DNA of 20,902 nucleotides from an uncultured Acidimicrobiales bacterium (GCA_937942965.1 CALDGN010000188.1:1-20902); one strand, 5' to 3'; numbered from the stretch's first letter, positions 1 to 8,004 are shown. Made by a program: numbers and translations. The notes: generated by a model from the letters alone, not told the origin.

Positions 1-63
1 GTCGGACTACTTGCCATGGAGTCCCTCCGCCGCCGCCCCGACAGCCCCGCCACCCCCTCGTGA
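1..63 (+). CDS. Possible 3' end of an upstream gene (partial)
   Basis: Frame 1 is open from the first base to a TGA at 61-63. It would encode a C-terminal tail reading VGLLAMESLRRRPDSPATPS, that is, a hydrophobic stretch followed by a basic and proline-rich end. That would suit the cytoplasmic tail of a membrane protein, and cdsA often lies just upstream of dxr in bacteria. Twenty open codons in GC-rich DNA prove little, so this is only a possibility. Bases 64-132 show nothing I can name. Confidence 0.2.
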   Translation, partial: VGLLAMESLRRRPDSPATPS

Positions 64-132
64 CGCAACCCGCGATTCGCAGCGTTTCGGACGTCACGGT
101 GGTTGGGCGCCTCGCTCCGGCCGTGAGCCCAA

Positions 133-138
133 TACCCT
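133..138 (+). promoter_or_regulatory. Candidate -10 element for a leaderless dxr transcript
   Basis: TACCCT fits the actinobacterial -10 pattern TANNNT and ends 7 bases before the GTG chosen as the dxr start. Transcription would therefore begin at or next to the start codon. No Shine-Dalgarno sequence precedes that GTG, which agrees with a leaderless message. No convincing -35 is visible. Confidence 0.4.
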
Positions 139-145
139 GACCGTT

Positions 146-1336
146 GTGACACGCCGCGTCGCCGTCCTGGGTTCGACTGGGTCCATCGGGACACAAACCC
201 TCGACATTGTGCGTACGGCGAACGCCGCCGCAGCTGCTCGAGGCGATGCGCCGACGTATCAAGTCACCGCCATCGGAGCGACCGGCCGCAACCCCGAAGT
301 CCTGCTCGCGCAGGCCGTCGAGTTCAACGTCCCGCTCGTTGCCGTGAGCGATCCAGCAGCAGCTCCCGCCGTTGCCGACGCAGTCGCTGACGCAACGGTG
401 GTCGCGGGCGAAGACGGCTTCCGGGCCGCGTGCGCTGACACCGATGTCGTCATCAACGGCATCGTCGGCTTCGCCGGCCTCGCCGTAACACTCGAAACGC
501 TGCGCCTCGGCGGACGCCTGGGACTCGCGAACAAAGAATCTCTGATCGCTGCCGGCCCGGTCGTGCAGAAGATCCGCAACACCCCCGGCGCCGAACTCAT
601 CCCCGTCGACAGCGAACACTGTGCACTGCACATGTGTCTGCGCTCGAACGAATCGTTCGACGGAACCCGACTCGACCAGGTGCGGCGCCTGGTGGTGACC
701 GCAAGCGGCGGCCCCTTCCGTGAGTACACGGCCGACCAGCTCGCCGGCATCACCGTCGAACAAGCGCTGAACCACCCGACGTGGTCGATGGGCCCCAAGA
801 TCACGGTCGACTCGTCGACGCTCATGAACAAGGGCCTCGAAGTCATCGAAGCCAACGAGCTCTATCACGTCGGCTTCGACCGCATCGACGTCGTCGTGCA
901 CCCGCAATCGGTGATCCACTCGATGGTCGAATACACCGACGGCGCCACCATGGCCCAACTGTCGATGCCCGACATGCGGCTATGCATGGCCTACGCGCTC
1001 GACTACCCCGACCGCCACGTGCAGCCCTACGGCGGCATCGACTGGACCGAACTCAGCCGCCTCGACTTCTCGACGCCCGACACCAACCTGTTCCCGTGTC
1101 TGGCGCTGGCCTACACGGCCGGCCGAATGGGCGGAACCGCACCTGCAACGCTCAGCGCCGCCAACGAGGTTGCTGTCGAAGCGTTCCTCGAAGGCCAGAT
1201 TGCCTGGACCGAGATCCCCCGCGTCGTCGAGGCCGTTCTCAACGACCATGATGTTGTCGATGATCCCGATCTCGATGCTGTCTTGGCCGCCGATGCCGAG
1301 GCTCGAGTTCGGGCTGCGGAGCACCTGACTCGATGA
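146..1336 (+). CDS. dxr: 1-deoxy-D-xylulose 5-phosphate reductoisomerase
   Basis: DXR converts 1-deoxy-D-xylulose 5-phosphate to 2-C-methyl-D-erythritol 4-phosphate using NADPH and a divalent metal, the first committed step of the MEP isoprenoid pathway, in the cytosol. The 396-residue protein has the N-terminal NADPH-binding motif GSTGSIG (residues 9-15), the metal and substrate segment PVDSEH (153-158), ASGGPF (186-191), and the active-site stretch from HPTWSMGPKITVD to DSSTLMNKGLE (210-232). These match the family in order and spacing. The frame stays open upstream to an ATG at 11, but the GTG at 146 puts the Rossmann strand at residue 5, as in the family, and follows a -10-like element. 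The last four bases (ATGA) overlap the rseP start, implying translational coupling. Family and function are secure; the start is probable. Confidence 0.97.
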   Translation: MTRRVAVLGSTGSIGTQTLDIVRTANAAAAARGDAPTYQVTAIGATGRNPEVLLAQAVEFNVPLVAVSDPAAAPAVADAVADATVVAGEDGFRAACADTDVVINGIVGFAGLAVTLETLRLGGRLGLANKESLIAAGPVVQKIRNTPGAELIPVDSEHCALHMCLRSNESFDGTRLDQVRRLVVTASGGPFREYTADQLAGITVEQALNHPTWSMGPKITVDSSTLMNKGLEVIEANELYHVGFDRIDVVVHPQSVIHSMVEYTDGATMAQLSMPDMRLCMAYALDYPDRHVQPYGGIDWTELSRLDFSTPDTNLFPCLALAYTAGRMGGTAPATLSAANEVAVEAFLEGQIAWTEIPRVVEAVLNDHDVVDDPDLDAVLAADAEARVRAAEHLTR

Positions 1337-2931
1337 CCCCCGACCCGACGATCGTCGCCCCTGAAGAACCGCCGACGTGGGCGCCCGACGATTCGCCGCA
1401 GCCACCTTCCTCCGACGTCGCCGCTGACCAGAACGACGCCGCTCAACAGGACAATGGCTCGTTGCCGCTCCTGCTCGGCTTCATTGCGCTGTTCATTGCG
1501 CTCGGCGCATTCCGCAGCTGGTGGATCCCCGGCATCATCGTCGGCCTGCTGTTCACGCTGTTCATGCACGAGCTGGGGCACTTCGTAACCGCCCGCATGA
1601 TGGGCATGAAGGCCACCGAGTTCTTCCTCGGGTTTGGCCCCAAGATCTGGTCGTTCAACCGAGGCGAGACCGAGTACGGCATCAAGGGCATTCCCGCCGG
1701 CGCCTACGTCCGAATCGTCGGCATGACCAACCTCGACGACATCGACCCGGCCGAAGAACACCGCACCTATCGATCCCAGCCCTGGTGGCAGCGGATGGTC
1801 GTGATCTGCGCTGGTTCTGCGATGCACTTCTTGATGGCGCTCATCGCGCTCGTCGTGCTGTTCGGCGCCTACTCGTACGCCGGTTTCAACGGCCCGCCAT
1901 GGGAAGTCGACCGCATCGTCGAAGGCTCATCAGCGGACGAGATCGGTGTCGTCGCGGGCGACCGGATCACACGGTTCGACGGCGAGAGCTTCGACACGTG
2001 GAACGGCTTCGGCGACCTGGTGCGGGCCACGCCGGTCGGCCCAATCGAGATCGAAGTTGAACGAGAGGGCGAAACCCTTGTACTCGCCGGCGAACTCGGT
2101 GCTCGCTCCGGCGACGTCGTCGGTGCTGGTTTCGGCATCTTGATGAACGAAGACCGAGCCAGCCAAGGCTGGACCATCGAAGCGCGCCGCACCGACAGCA
2201 ACGCCGACGAGTTCGGCCTCGAAGTCGACGACGTGATCCTTCGGACCGAAGGCATCGCTCGTCCGAGCCAGCTGGCGTTCGCGAACCTGCTCCAAGAACG
2301 CGAAGGCGACGCGATCGACATCGTTGTCTTGCGCGACGAGACCGAAGTCGAGCTCAGCGGCGTCATCGAGCTGGACCGCCGCGACCCCTTCCGAGGGTTC
2401 TTAGGCGTCGGCGCACGCTTCGTCGACGAACCTGATCCGGGCTGGGGCGAATCGATCGGGCTCGCTATCCAAGACTTCGGCACGGTTTCTCGTACGAACC
2501 TCAGTGGCATGGCTGCGTTCTTGAACCCGCTCAGCTGGTTCGGCGACGACAACTCGACAGCGCCGCCAGCAAACGCTTCGCCAACGACGCCAGCGCCCGC
2601 GCCACCCGAAAACGGCGACGCCAATCGTCCGGTCTCCATCATCGGCATCGCTCGCCTGTTCGCCGAAAGCGAATCAGCGGACCAGGTCCTGTACCTGTTC
2701 ATGATCGTGAACATCTTCGTCGGACTGTTCAACTTGGTGCCGTTACTACCGCTCGATGGCGGTCACGCCGCCCTCGCAACTTGGGAACGCGGCATCCAAC
2801 TCGTGACTCGCAACGACGACTACCGGGTCGATGCAGCGAAGCTGATTCCGATCACCTGGGTGGTCATCATCATCCTCGTGCTGATCGGCTCGTGGGCCGC
2901 AGCGCTCGACATCTTTGCCTGGCCGGCCTAA
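1333..2931 (+). CDS. rseP: Site-2 intramembrane metalloprotease, RseP/RIP family (M50)
   Basis: This is a zinc intramembrane protease that cuts substrates such as anti-sigma factors or remnant signal peptides within the membrane. The 532-residue protein starts with about 43 acidic, proline-rich residues, then a membrane segment (about 46-62) and a second one carrying the zinc motif HELGH (79-83). The second catalytic motif, NLVPLLPLDGGH (467-478), supplies the Asp ligand (D475) within another membrane helix. The loop between (about 190-350) looks like two PDZ domains, for example the segments around EVDRIVEGSSADEIGVVAGD and GWTIEARRTD. A Pro/Ala-rich linker lies near 415-435, and a last hydrophobic helix ends the protein. 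It overlaps dxr by 4 bases. Its neighbours dxr and ispG are its usual ones in actinobacteria. The substrate is unknown from sequence; the symbol follows the E. coli ortholog. Confidence 0.93.
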   Translation: MTPDPTIVAPEEPPTWAPDDSPQPPSSDVAADQNDAAQQDNGSLPLLLGFIALFIALGAFRSWWIPGIIVGLLFTLFMHELGHFVTARMMGMKATEFFLGFGPKIWSFNRGETEYGIKGIPAGAYVRIVGMTNLDDIDPAEEHRTYRSQPWWQRMVVICAGSAMHFLMALIALVVLFGAYSYAGFNGPPWEVDRIVEGSSADEIGVVAGDRITRFDGESFDTWNGFGDLVRATPVGPIEIEVEREGETLVLAGELGARSGDVVGAGFGILMNEDRASQGWTIEARRTDSNADEFGLEVDDVILRTEGIARPSQLAFANLLQEREGDAIDIVVLRDETEVELSGVIELDRRDPFRGFLGVGARFVDEPDPGWGESIGLAIQDFGTVSRTNLSGMAAFLNPLSWFGDDNSTAPPANASPTTPAPAPPENGDANRPVSIIGIARLFAESESADQVLYLFMIVNIFVGLFNLVPLLPLDGGHAALATWERGIQLVTRNDDYRVDAAKLIPITWVVIIILVLIGSWAAALDIFAWPA

Positions 2932-2963
2932 TCGACCGGACCGAACCTCCGAAAAGAACCCTT

Positions 2964-4184
2964 ATGGACATCACGCCCGCAGCAGAACGTCGACCGACTC
3001 GCCAGATCATGGTCGGTTCCGTCCCGGTCGGCGGTGACGCGCCCATCACGGTGCAGTCAATGACGACCACCAAGACGGCCGACGTCGAGGGCACGCTGGC
3101 CCAGATCTACTCGTTGGCCGCAGCTGGCGCCGACATTGTCCGCTGCACCTGCAACGAACTCGCAGCTGCCGAGGGTCTGGCCCAGATCGTGCCTCGCTCG
3201 CCCGTGCCGATCGTCGCCGACATCCACCATCAGTACAAGATGGCGCTGGCAGCACTCGACGCGGGCGTGCAGTGCCTGCGCCTGAACCCTGGCAACATTC
3301 GCAAGCCCGAACACATCAAGGCCGTTGCCGAAGCGTGTGGCGAAAAAGGCGTGCCGATCCGCATCGGCGTCAACGGCGGTTCGCTGCATCCGGATCTCTA
3401 CGAGAAGTACGGCGGCACGGTCACCGCAGCGGCGATGGTCGAATCCGCCCAGCAAGAGATGGCCTACTTCGACGAAGTCGGCTTCGATCAGATCAAGATC
3501 TCGGTCAAAGCCTCGTCGGTGCCACTCATGATCGAGGCGTACCGCGAGCTCTCCAAGGTCACCGACCATCCGCTCCACCTCGGCGTCACCGAAGCCGGCC
3601 CGCCGCCGAACGGTTTGATCAAGTCGACCGCCGGCATCGCCACGCTGCTCGCCGAGGGCATCGGCGACACCATCCGCTACTCGCTGACTGCCGACCCGGT
3701 CCAAGAAGCCCGTGCTGGCCGAGCCCTGCTCGAATCGATGGGCCTGCGCGAACGCAAGAACGTCGACCTCATTGCCTGCCCCTCGTGCGGTCGTGCCGAG
3801 ATCGACGTGTACGACGTCGCCAATAAGGCTATGGAAGCGTTCGGAGAACGCGAGATTCCGCTCCAGGTCGCCGTTATGGGCTGCGTGGTGAACGGGCCCG
3901 GCGAAGCACGCGACGCCGACCTCGGCATCGCAGCCGGCAACAAACGCGGCCACCTGTTCGTCAAGGGCCAGAACGTTGCCGTCGTGCCCGAAGACGAGAT
4001 GGTCGACGCGCTCGTCGAGTGGGCCGAGTTCATGCATGAGCACGGCGCCGAAGCGGCGCTCGCTCGTGCCGACACGGTCAAGGCTGCTCGCGAAGCTGAA
4101 CGCGATCGTGCGCTCCAGCTCGAAGACAAGGGCGAAGACGCCAACGACGCCGAAGCCAAGATCGAGCTGATCCGCAAGCGCTGA
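2964..4184 (+). CDS. ispG: 4-hydroxy-3-methylbut-2-en-1-yl diphosphate synthase (GcpE)
   Basis: IspG is an iron-sulfur enzyme that reduces the cyclic intermediate MEcPP to HMBPP, the penultimate step of the MEP pathway. The 406-residue protein opens with the typical segment MVGSVPVGGDAPITVQSMTT, then the TIM-barrel region (ADIHHQYKMALAALD, LRLNPGNI, IRIGVNGGSL). The [4Fe-4S] ligands are C272 and C275 in CPSCGR, and C307 and E314 in CVVNGPGEA, with family spacing. It is the short bacterial form without the plant-type insert. The frame stays open upstream, but the ATG at 2964 gives the family N-terminus and lies 32 bases after the rseP stop; its ribosome-binding site is weak. The C-terminus carries an extra charged, Ala/Glu/Lys-rich tail of about 35 residues. 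It converges with the next gene across 30 bases, with no obvious terminator. Confidence 0.97.
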   Translation: MDITPAAERRPTRQIMVGSVPVGGDAPITVQSMTTTKTADVEGTLAQIYSLAAAGADIVRCTCNELAAAEGLAQIVPRSPVPIVADIHHQYKMALAALDAGVQCLRLNPGNIRKPEHIKAVAEACGEKGVPIRIGVNGGSLHPDLYEKYGGTVTAAAMVESAQQEMAYFDEVGFDQIKISVKASSVPLMIEAYRELSKVTDHPLHLGVTEAGPPPNGLIKSTAGIATLLAEGIGDTIRYSLTADPVQEARAGRALLESMGLRERKNVDLIACPSCGRAEIDVYDVANKAMEAFGEREIPLQVAVMGCVVNGPGEARDADLGIAAGNKRGHLFVKGQNVAVVPEDEMVDALVEWAEFMHEHGAEAALARADTVKAAREAERDRALQLEDKGEDANDAEAKIELIRKR

Positions 4185-4214
4185 CGATCCGCTCCAAAGG
4201 AGTCCGGCAGCGAA

Positions 4215-5615
4215 TCAGCGAGCCCGCTGGTAGGGCGCTGCCAGCACGCTGTCCATCGCAGCTTCGCCTGCACTCCCAATCGATCTCGGATCGCGTTGCA
4301 GCGCTGGTTGATGTGGCGAGGCCCATGCTGGCCCGGTGACAAGAGCTCGCACCCTTGGCCTAACGCTGAGCACCGAGTAGATCGCCCCGATCAGCGCGGG
4401 CCCGCCAATCGTGGCCGCGAACATCGCGGTCCAGATCTGGGGCGTCTCGGGCTCGACGAGGATCACGCCGAGACACGACAGCAGGTAGGCGCCCATGACG
4501 GTCAGGAACAGCGGCTCCAGGTAGGGGCCGAGTCGGGTGCTGCCTGGTCGGACCATGCGTTCGCCCATCTGCCAGCCATTGAAGTAGGCAAGATCGTTCA
4601 GCACGTTCTCGGCCTGTTCCCCCAACGTGATCTCGGTGATGTGGCGTTTCCCATTGCGGTCCGGGCCGGTGAGCTGAAGCGACGTGCCGTGTGCGGCTAC
4701 CAACTCGAGCGCGTCGATCAAATGGTCGCTATGGCTGACCGCCTGCTCCGATGGAATGCCGCCAGACTCGAGCCACTCGACAAGGCGATCAGCGGCCCAT
4801 CGATTGGTTCCCCACATCCGCAGAAGTCGGCCGTCGGAGTGGAGGACATAGTGCGACTCGCTGTTGTCGTCCGAGATCCGCACCACGTGTCGGGTCCAGC
4901 CCTGGAAACCAGCGATCCGCACCAGAGTGAGCCCAGGATCGGTGCGGCGCGGACGACCGATGAATGCAAAGGTGCCCGCGAGCGAACCGACGACGAGCAC
5001 CGCGGATACGGCAACGCCGATGAGGGCTGGGCCAGCGGCTTCGTCAAGGTCGATCGCAGGGGCATCCGGGTCATAGGACACCTGAACCGTTCGTCCGATG
5101 CGGGCCGAGCCGAACTTCTTGTACGACGCAATGACTGGTTCGCCCGCATCGGTGGTGAAGGCCACCGTGATGTCATAGAACTCGTTGTCGAGGTTGCGAT
5201 GAGAGAACGTTGCGTCGACGACGATGCCATCGGCATCGCGCCGCCCATCGTCGAGCACGAACTCGCTCACGAAGCCGCCGATGCCGAACGCTAAGACGGT
5301 GATGGTTGCGGCCAGCCAGAACCAGAAGCCGTCAACGTTGATGCGTTGTGGTGGTGGTACGACGCCGCCAGCCGATCGCGCTTCGTCCACGAGCGCAGCA
5401 TGGCGCTGCATCGATCGCCCGGTGAGGGCCAGGCCGACCGTTCCGAGCCAGAGCGCGATCGTGATGCCAGCACCGATTGCGTGCCTCCCGCCAGTGAGGA
5501 ACAGAACCGTCGCCCCGAGCGAGAGCGCTCCGAGCACCGCTGCTCCGACGTAGGGCCGCTTCGCCATCCAACGAGCAATCGTGCGCACGACCTGGAGTGC
5601 GAAGTGTTGGAACAT
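4215..5615 (-). CDS. Multi-pass membrane protein with DUF3592-like extracytoplasmic segment
   Basis: I do not recognise a specific function. The 466-residue protein has about six hydrophobic helices, near residues 22-40, 47-66, 97-120, 194-219, 366-388 and 393-416. Between helices 3 and 4, residues 130-186 (IVVDATFSHR to VSYDPDAPAI) resemble DUF3592, whose members read roughly 'V-x-A-x-V ... V-x-Y-x-x-x-x-P' between two membrane helices. The large region between helices 4 and 5 (about 220-360) is soluble and mixed alpha/beta in look, with no motif I can name. The plus strand is also open for 332 codons here, but that reading is Arg/His/Gln-rich, whereas the minus reading gives clear membrane helices. 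The start has a modest AGGGA upstream; an ATG 16 codons later is an alternative. It is transcribed away from the rimP promoter region and towards ispG. Confidence 0.8.
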   Translation of the reverse strand: MFQHFALQVVRTIARWMAKRPYVGAAVLGALSLGATVLFLTGGRHAIGAGITIALWLGTVGLALTGRSMQRHAALVDEARSAGGVVPPPQRINVDGFWFWLAATITVLAFGIGGFVSEFVLDDGRRDADGIVVDATFSHRNLDNEFYDITVAFTTDAGEPVIASYKKFGSARIGRTVQVSYDPDAPAIDLDEAAGPALIGVAVSAVLVVGSLAGTFAFIGRPRRTDPGLTLVRIAGFQGWTRHVVRISDDNSESHYVLHSDGRLLRMWGTNRWAADRLVEWLESGGIPSEQAVSHSDHLIDALELVAAHGTSLQLTGPDRNGKRHITEITLGEQAENVLNDLAYFNGWQMGERMVRPGSTRLGPYLEPLFLTVMGAYLLSCLGVILVEPETPQIWTAMFAATIGGPALIGAIYSVLSVRPRVRALVTGPAWASPHQPALQRDPRSIGSAGEAAMDSVLAAPYQRAR

Positions 5616-5689
5616 TCGTCCCTATCGGGCCCGCTCAGCGCGGTTTGAGACCCTCTACCCCATCTGGGCCGAACGCACCGCGACTGCGC

Positions 5690-5695
5690 TACACT
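5690..5695 (+). promoter_or_regulatory. Candidate -10 element for the rimP-nusA-infB operon
   Basis: TACACT, preceded by TGCGC, looks like an actinobacterial -10 with an extended upstream TG. It lies 36 bases before the leader hairpin at 5731 and about 130 bases before rimP, so it would place that hairpin in the 5' leader. I cannot find a convincing -35 (a TTGACN-like hexamer 16-19 bases upstream). Confidence 0.35.
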
Positions 5696-5730
5696 CGGCC
5701 CCAGCACTGATCAATCGAGTTTCGAATGAC

Positions 5731-5776
5731 AGAGCGTGGGCAGTCTTCCCGAAAGGGAAAACCCCACGCTCTTTTT
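5731..5776 (+). terminator. Terminator-like hairpin in the rimP leader (possible attenuator)
   Basis: AGAGCGTGGG (5731-5740) pairs perfectly over 10 bp with CCCACGCTCT (5763-5772). Inside it, TTCCC (5746-5750) pairs with GGGAA (5755-5759) around a GAAA tetraloop. Four further Ts follow (5773-5776), giving the form of an intrinsic terminator. It points towards rimP and ends 49 bases before its start codon, with a promoter candidate upstream, so it more likely attenuates the operon than ends another gene; the upstream gene is divergent. Leader terminators before rimP (ylxS) operons are known from other bacteria; assigning this one to such a class is inference. Confidence 0.7.
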
Positions 5777-5825
5777 CGTCATTTGGCGCTCGCACAACGA
5801 CACACATCGTCGAGGAGGTGAGCAC

Positions 5826-6389
5826 ATGGGCATCGAAGACCGGGTACACGACGTCGTGGACCCCATCATCGAAGAACTCGGGCTCGAACTCGTCGACCTC
5901 GTGTACGGCGGCGGCCGGTTGAAGATCACGATCGACCATCCCGATGGCCTCGGTACCGAGAAGCTCACCAAAGCAACTCGCACCATCAGCCACGAAATGG
6001 ATCTGGCCGACCCGATCAGCGGTGCATACACCCTCGAAGTCACCAGTCCCGGTGTCGAGCGCAATCTTCGCCTGCCGACGCACTACGTGCGCTCGATCGG
6101 CGAGATCGTCAGCCTCAAGCTGATGCCCAGCGGAACCGACGACCTCCGTCGTCTCAAAGGAACGCTGACTGCTGCCGACGACGACCAGGTCACGATCGAG
6201 GTTGACGGCGAGCCCGTGACCATGTCCTACGACCGGATCACCAAGGCCAAGACCGTCTTTGACTGGGGTCCCGGCCCCAAGCCCGGCAAGGGCCCAAAGT
6301 CAGCTGGCAACAGCAAGAACACGAAGCACGCGACCAAGCAAGCCGATGGCACGCCATCAGCTGGCTCCGACGCCCCAAAGAAAGGCTGA
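5826..6389 (+). CDS. rimP: Ribosome maturation factor RimP
   Basis: RimP binds the pre-30S particle and helps assemble the head and body around uS12. The 187-residue protein has the N-terminal alpha/beta domain (IEELGLELVDLVYGGGRLKI, residues 15-34), the signature LEVTSPGVERNL (70-81) and the SH3-like C-terminal domain (about 92-150). A Lys/Pro/Gly-rich tail follows (about 155-187), longer than in most relatives. The ATG at 5826 is fixed by a strong ribosome-binding site, GGAGGTG at 5814-5820, five bases upstream. It is the first gene of the translation operon, behind a terminator-like leader hairpin, and is followed after 4 bases by nusA. Confidence 0.95.
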   Translation: MGIEDRVHDVVDPIIEELGLELVDLVYGGGRLKITIDHPDGLGTEKLTKATRTISHEMDLADPISGAYTLEVTSPGVERNLRLPTHYVRSIGEIVSLKLMPSGTDDLRRLKGTLTAADDDQVTIEVDGEPVTMSYDRITKAKTVFDWGPGPKPGKGPKSAGNSKNTKHATKQADGTPSAGSDAPKKG

Positions 6390-6393
6390 AGCG

Positions 6394-7635
6394 ATGAATG
6401 CCGACATGATGGAGGCCCTTCAGGCCGTAGCCAGCGAGCGTGGCCTGTCGATCGACACCCTGTTCGCTGCCCTCGCCGACGCACTCGAGTCGGCCTACAA
6501 GCGCCGCCCCGATGCGTGGGAGTACTCCTGGGTCACCATTGACCCCGACACCATGGAGTTCCGCGTCTTCGCCCAAGAGCTCGATGAGTATGGCGAGCCA
6601 TTCGGCGACGAGTTCGAAGTCACCCCCGACGACTTTGGCCGCATCGCCGCTCAGACGACCCGCCAGGTCATGAGCCAGCGCATCCGAGAGGCCGAGCGCG
6701 AGCTCAAGTACGAAGAGTACGCAGGCCGCGAAGGTGACATTGTCACCGGCATCATCCAGCAGACCGACAGCCGCTACACGCTGCTCGACCTCGGCCGCGT
6801 CGAAGCACTGCTTCCCCAAGCCGAGCAGGTCCCGCACGAACGCCCCGACCCGAACACGCGCCTCAAGGCCTACATCGTCGAGGTCCGCAAGACCCCGAAG
6901 GGCCCACAGATCGTGGTCAGCCGCACCCACCCGGGTCTGATCAAGCGCATGTTCGAACTCGAAGTGCCCGAGATCGCCGACGGCATCGTCGAGATCATGG
7001 CGTGCGCCCGTGAACCCGGACACCGCACCAAGATCGCCGTGCGCTCCAACGACGAGAACGTCGACCCGGTCGGCGCCTGCGTTGGTGCCCGCGGTAGTCG
7101 TGTCCGCATGATCGTGAACGAGATGAAGGGCGAGAAGATCGACATCGTCCCGTTCAGCGAGATCACCCAGGACTTCGTCATGAAGGCCCTGTCGCCCGCC
7201 AAGGTCAAAGATGTGTTGCTCGACGACACGACCGGCACCGCCACGGTGGTCGTGCCCGACTACCAGCTGTCGCTTGCGATCGGCAAAGAGGGCCAGAACG
7301 CCCGCCTCGCCGCTCGCCTGACCGGCTGGCGTGTCGACATCAAGTCCGAGACCGAAATGGCCGAAGAAAAGGCCTACGCCGAAATCGACTGGGCCGACGG
7401 CGAATGGATCGTCGACGAAGAAACCGGCGAGAACATGTGGCAGCCCGGCGGCGATGGCGAGGCGATCTCCCAGGCCGACTGGGAAAAGATGGTCAACGAA
7501 GCCGAAGGTGACGGCGCCGCCGCTGGCCCGACCGACGGCGACGCTCCTGATGGCGCAACCGATGCTGCGACCGACGACGACCATGCCGAAGACGCGGCGG
7601 GCGATGGCCCAGTGGCGTCCGACGAAGAGGAGTAG
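6394..7635 (+). CDS. nusA: Transcription termination/antitermination factor NusA
   Basis: NusA binds RNA polymerase and nascent RNA and tunes pausing, termination and antitermination. Of 413 residues, 1-110 form the polymerase-binding N-terminal domain, 114-178 the S1 domain (GDIVTGIIQQTDSRYTLLDL), about 180-260 KH1 (GACVGARGSRV, 227-237), and about 265-325 KH2 (AIGKEGQNARLAARLTGW, 295-312). The rest is a strongly acidic, Ala/Gly/Asp-rich tail ending SDEEE. The AR repeats of E. coli NusA are absent, as is usual outside proteobacteria. The ATG at 6394 gives the family N-terminus and lies 4 bases after the rimP stop, with AAAGG inside the rimP end as a ribosome-binding site. The GAGGAG at its 3' end could serve ylxR, whose frame overlaps the stop codon. 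Confidence 0.97.
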   Translation: MNADMMEALQAVASERGLSIDTLFAALADALESAYKRRPDAWEYSWVTIDPDTMEFRVFAQELDEYGEPFGDEFEVTPDDFGRIAAQTTRQVMSQRIREAERELKYEEYAGREGDIVTGIIQQTDSRYTLLDLGRVEALLPQAEQVPHERPDPNTRLKAYIVEVRKTPKGPQIVVSRTHPGLIKRMFELEVPEIADGIVEIMACAREPGHRTKIAVRSNDENVDPVGACVGARGSRVRMIVNEMKGEKIDIVPFSEITQDFVMKALSPAKVKDVLLDDTTGTATVVVPDYQLSLAIGKEGQNARLAARLTGWRVDIKSETEMAEEKAYAEIDWADGEWIVDEETGENMWQPGGDGEAISQADWEKMVNEAEGDGAAAGPTDGDAPDGATDAATDDDHAEDAAGDGPVASDEEE

Positions 7636-7952
7636 CTGCGGCTACGAGCGCCGCGGCGCCATCACGCAAGGGGCCAACGCGCACCTGCATTGGCTGTCGG
7701 GCTCAACGCACACCTGCGGAATTGGTTCGAGTCACCTGTGACACGAACGGTTCCGAGGTCGTGCCGCGCCTGGACCTGCGAGGGGCCGGTGGTCGCGGCG
7801 CCTGGTTGTGTCGTGATGTGGCGGCGTGCGTAACGGCTGCAGGGGAGCGGCGAGCGTTTTCACGAGCTTTTCGCCGGAAACTCGCCGATCCGCACTTCGC
7901 TGATACGCTGCTCGGCTGGTTAGCTGAGCAGGAGCAATCCCAATTCCCCTGA
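7632..7952 (+). CDS. ylxR: YlxR family RNA-binding protein (DUF448), no canonical start codon
   Basis: YlxR is a small nucleic-acid-binding protein usually coded between nusA and infB; in Bacillus it has been reported as an RNase P modulator (RnpM). In this frame the bases give RTCIGCRAQRTPAELVRVTC, then VVPRLDLRGAGGRGAWLCR and RAFSRAFRRKL, an excellent match to the family. The odd point is the start. The frame is open from 7551, just after a TGA, to the stop at 7952, yet the first ATG, GTG or TTG is a TTG at 7722, which lies inside the conserved domain and would remove the TCIGC motif. No CTG occurs either. The listed start is the GTA at 7632-7634, which overlaps the nusA TAG; ACG at 7644 is another candidate, and a -1 frameshift from nusA would also work. 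Gene identity is firm; the start is unresolved. Confidence 0.8.
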   Translation, partial: VAAATSAAAPSRKGPTRTCIGCRAQRTPAELVRVTCDTNGSEVVPRLDLRGAGGRGAWLCRDVAACVTAAGERRAFSRAFRRKLADPHFADTLLGWLAEQEQSQFP

Positions 7953-7984
7953 GGGTTTTGGGGACGGTCCTGCAAGACTGATGC

Positions 7985-8004
7985 CGAGCTCGCCTGCGAG
8001 CTCG
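7985..8004 (+). promoter_or_regulatory. GC-rich hairpin in the ylxR-infB gap
   Basis: CGAGCTCGC (7985-7993) and GCGAGCTCG (7996-8004) are perfect complements separated by CT. This gives a compact GC-rich hairpin 89 bases upstream of the infB start. No T-run follows, so it is not a typical intrinsic terminator; an mRNA processing or stability role is possible. The rest of the 140-base gap holds no gene I can support. Confidence 0.4.

Noticed and set aside
11..145. Upstream extension of dxr to the ATG at 11
   Set aside because: The added 45 residues are Pro/Arg-rich, are not part of the DXR family, and include the candidate -10 element.
4296..5294. 332-codon plus-strand frame opposite the DUF3592-like gene
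   Set aside because: Its product is Arg/Gln/His-rich with no hydrophobic or domain pattern; the minus strand has clear membrane helices.
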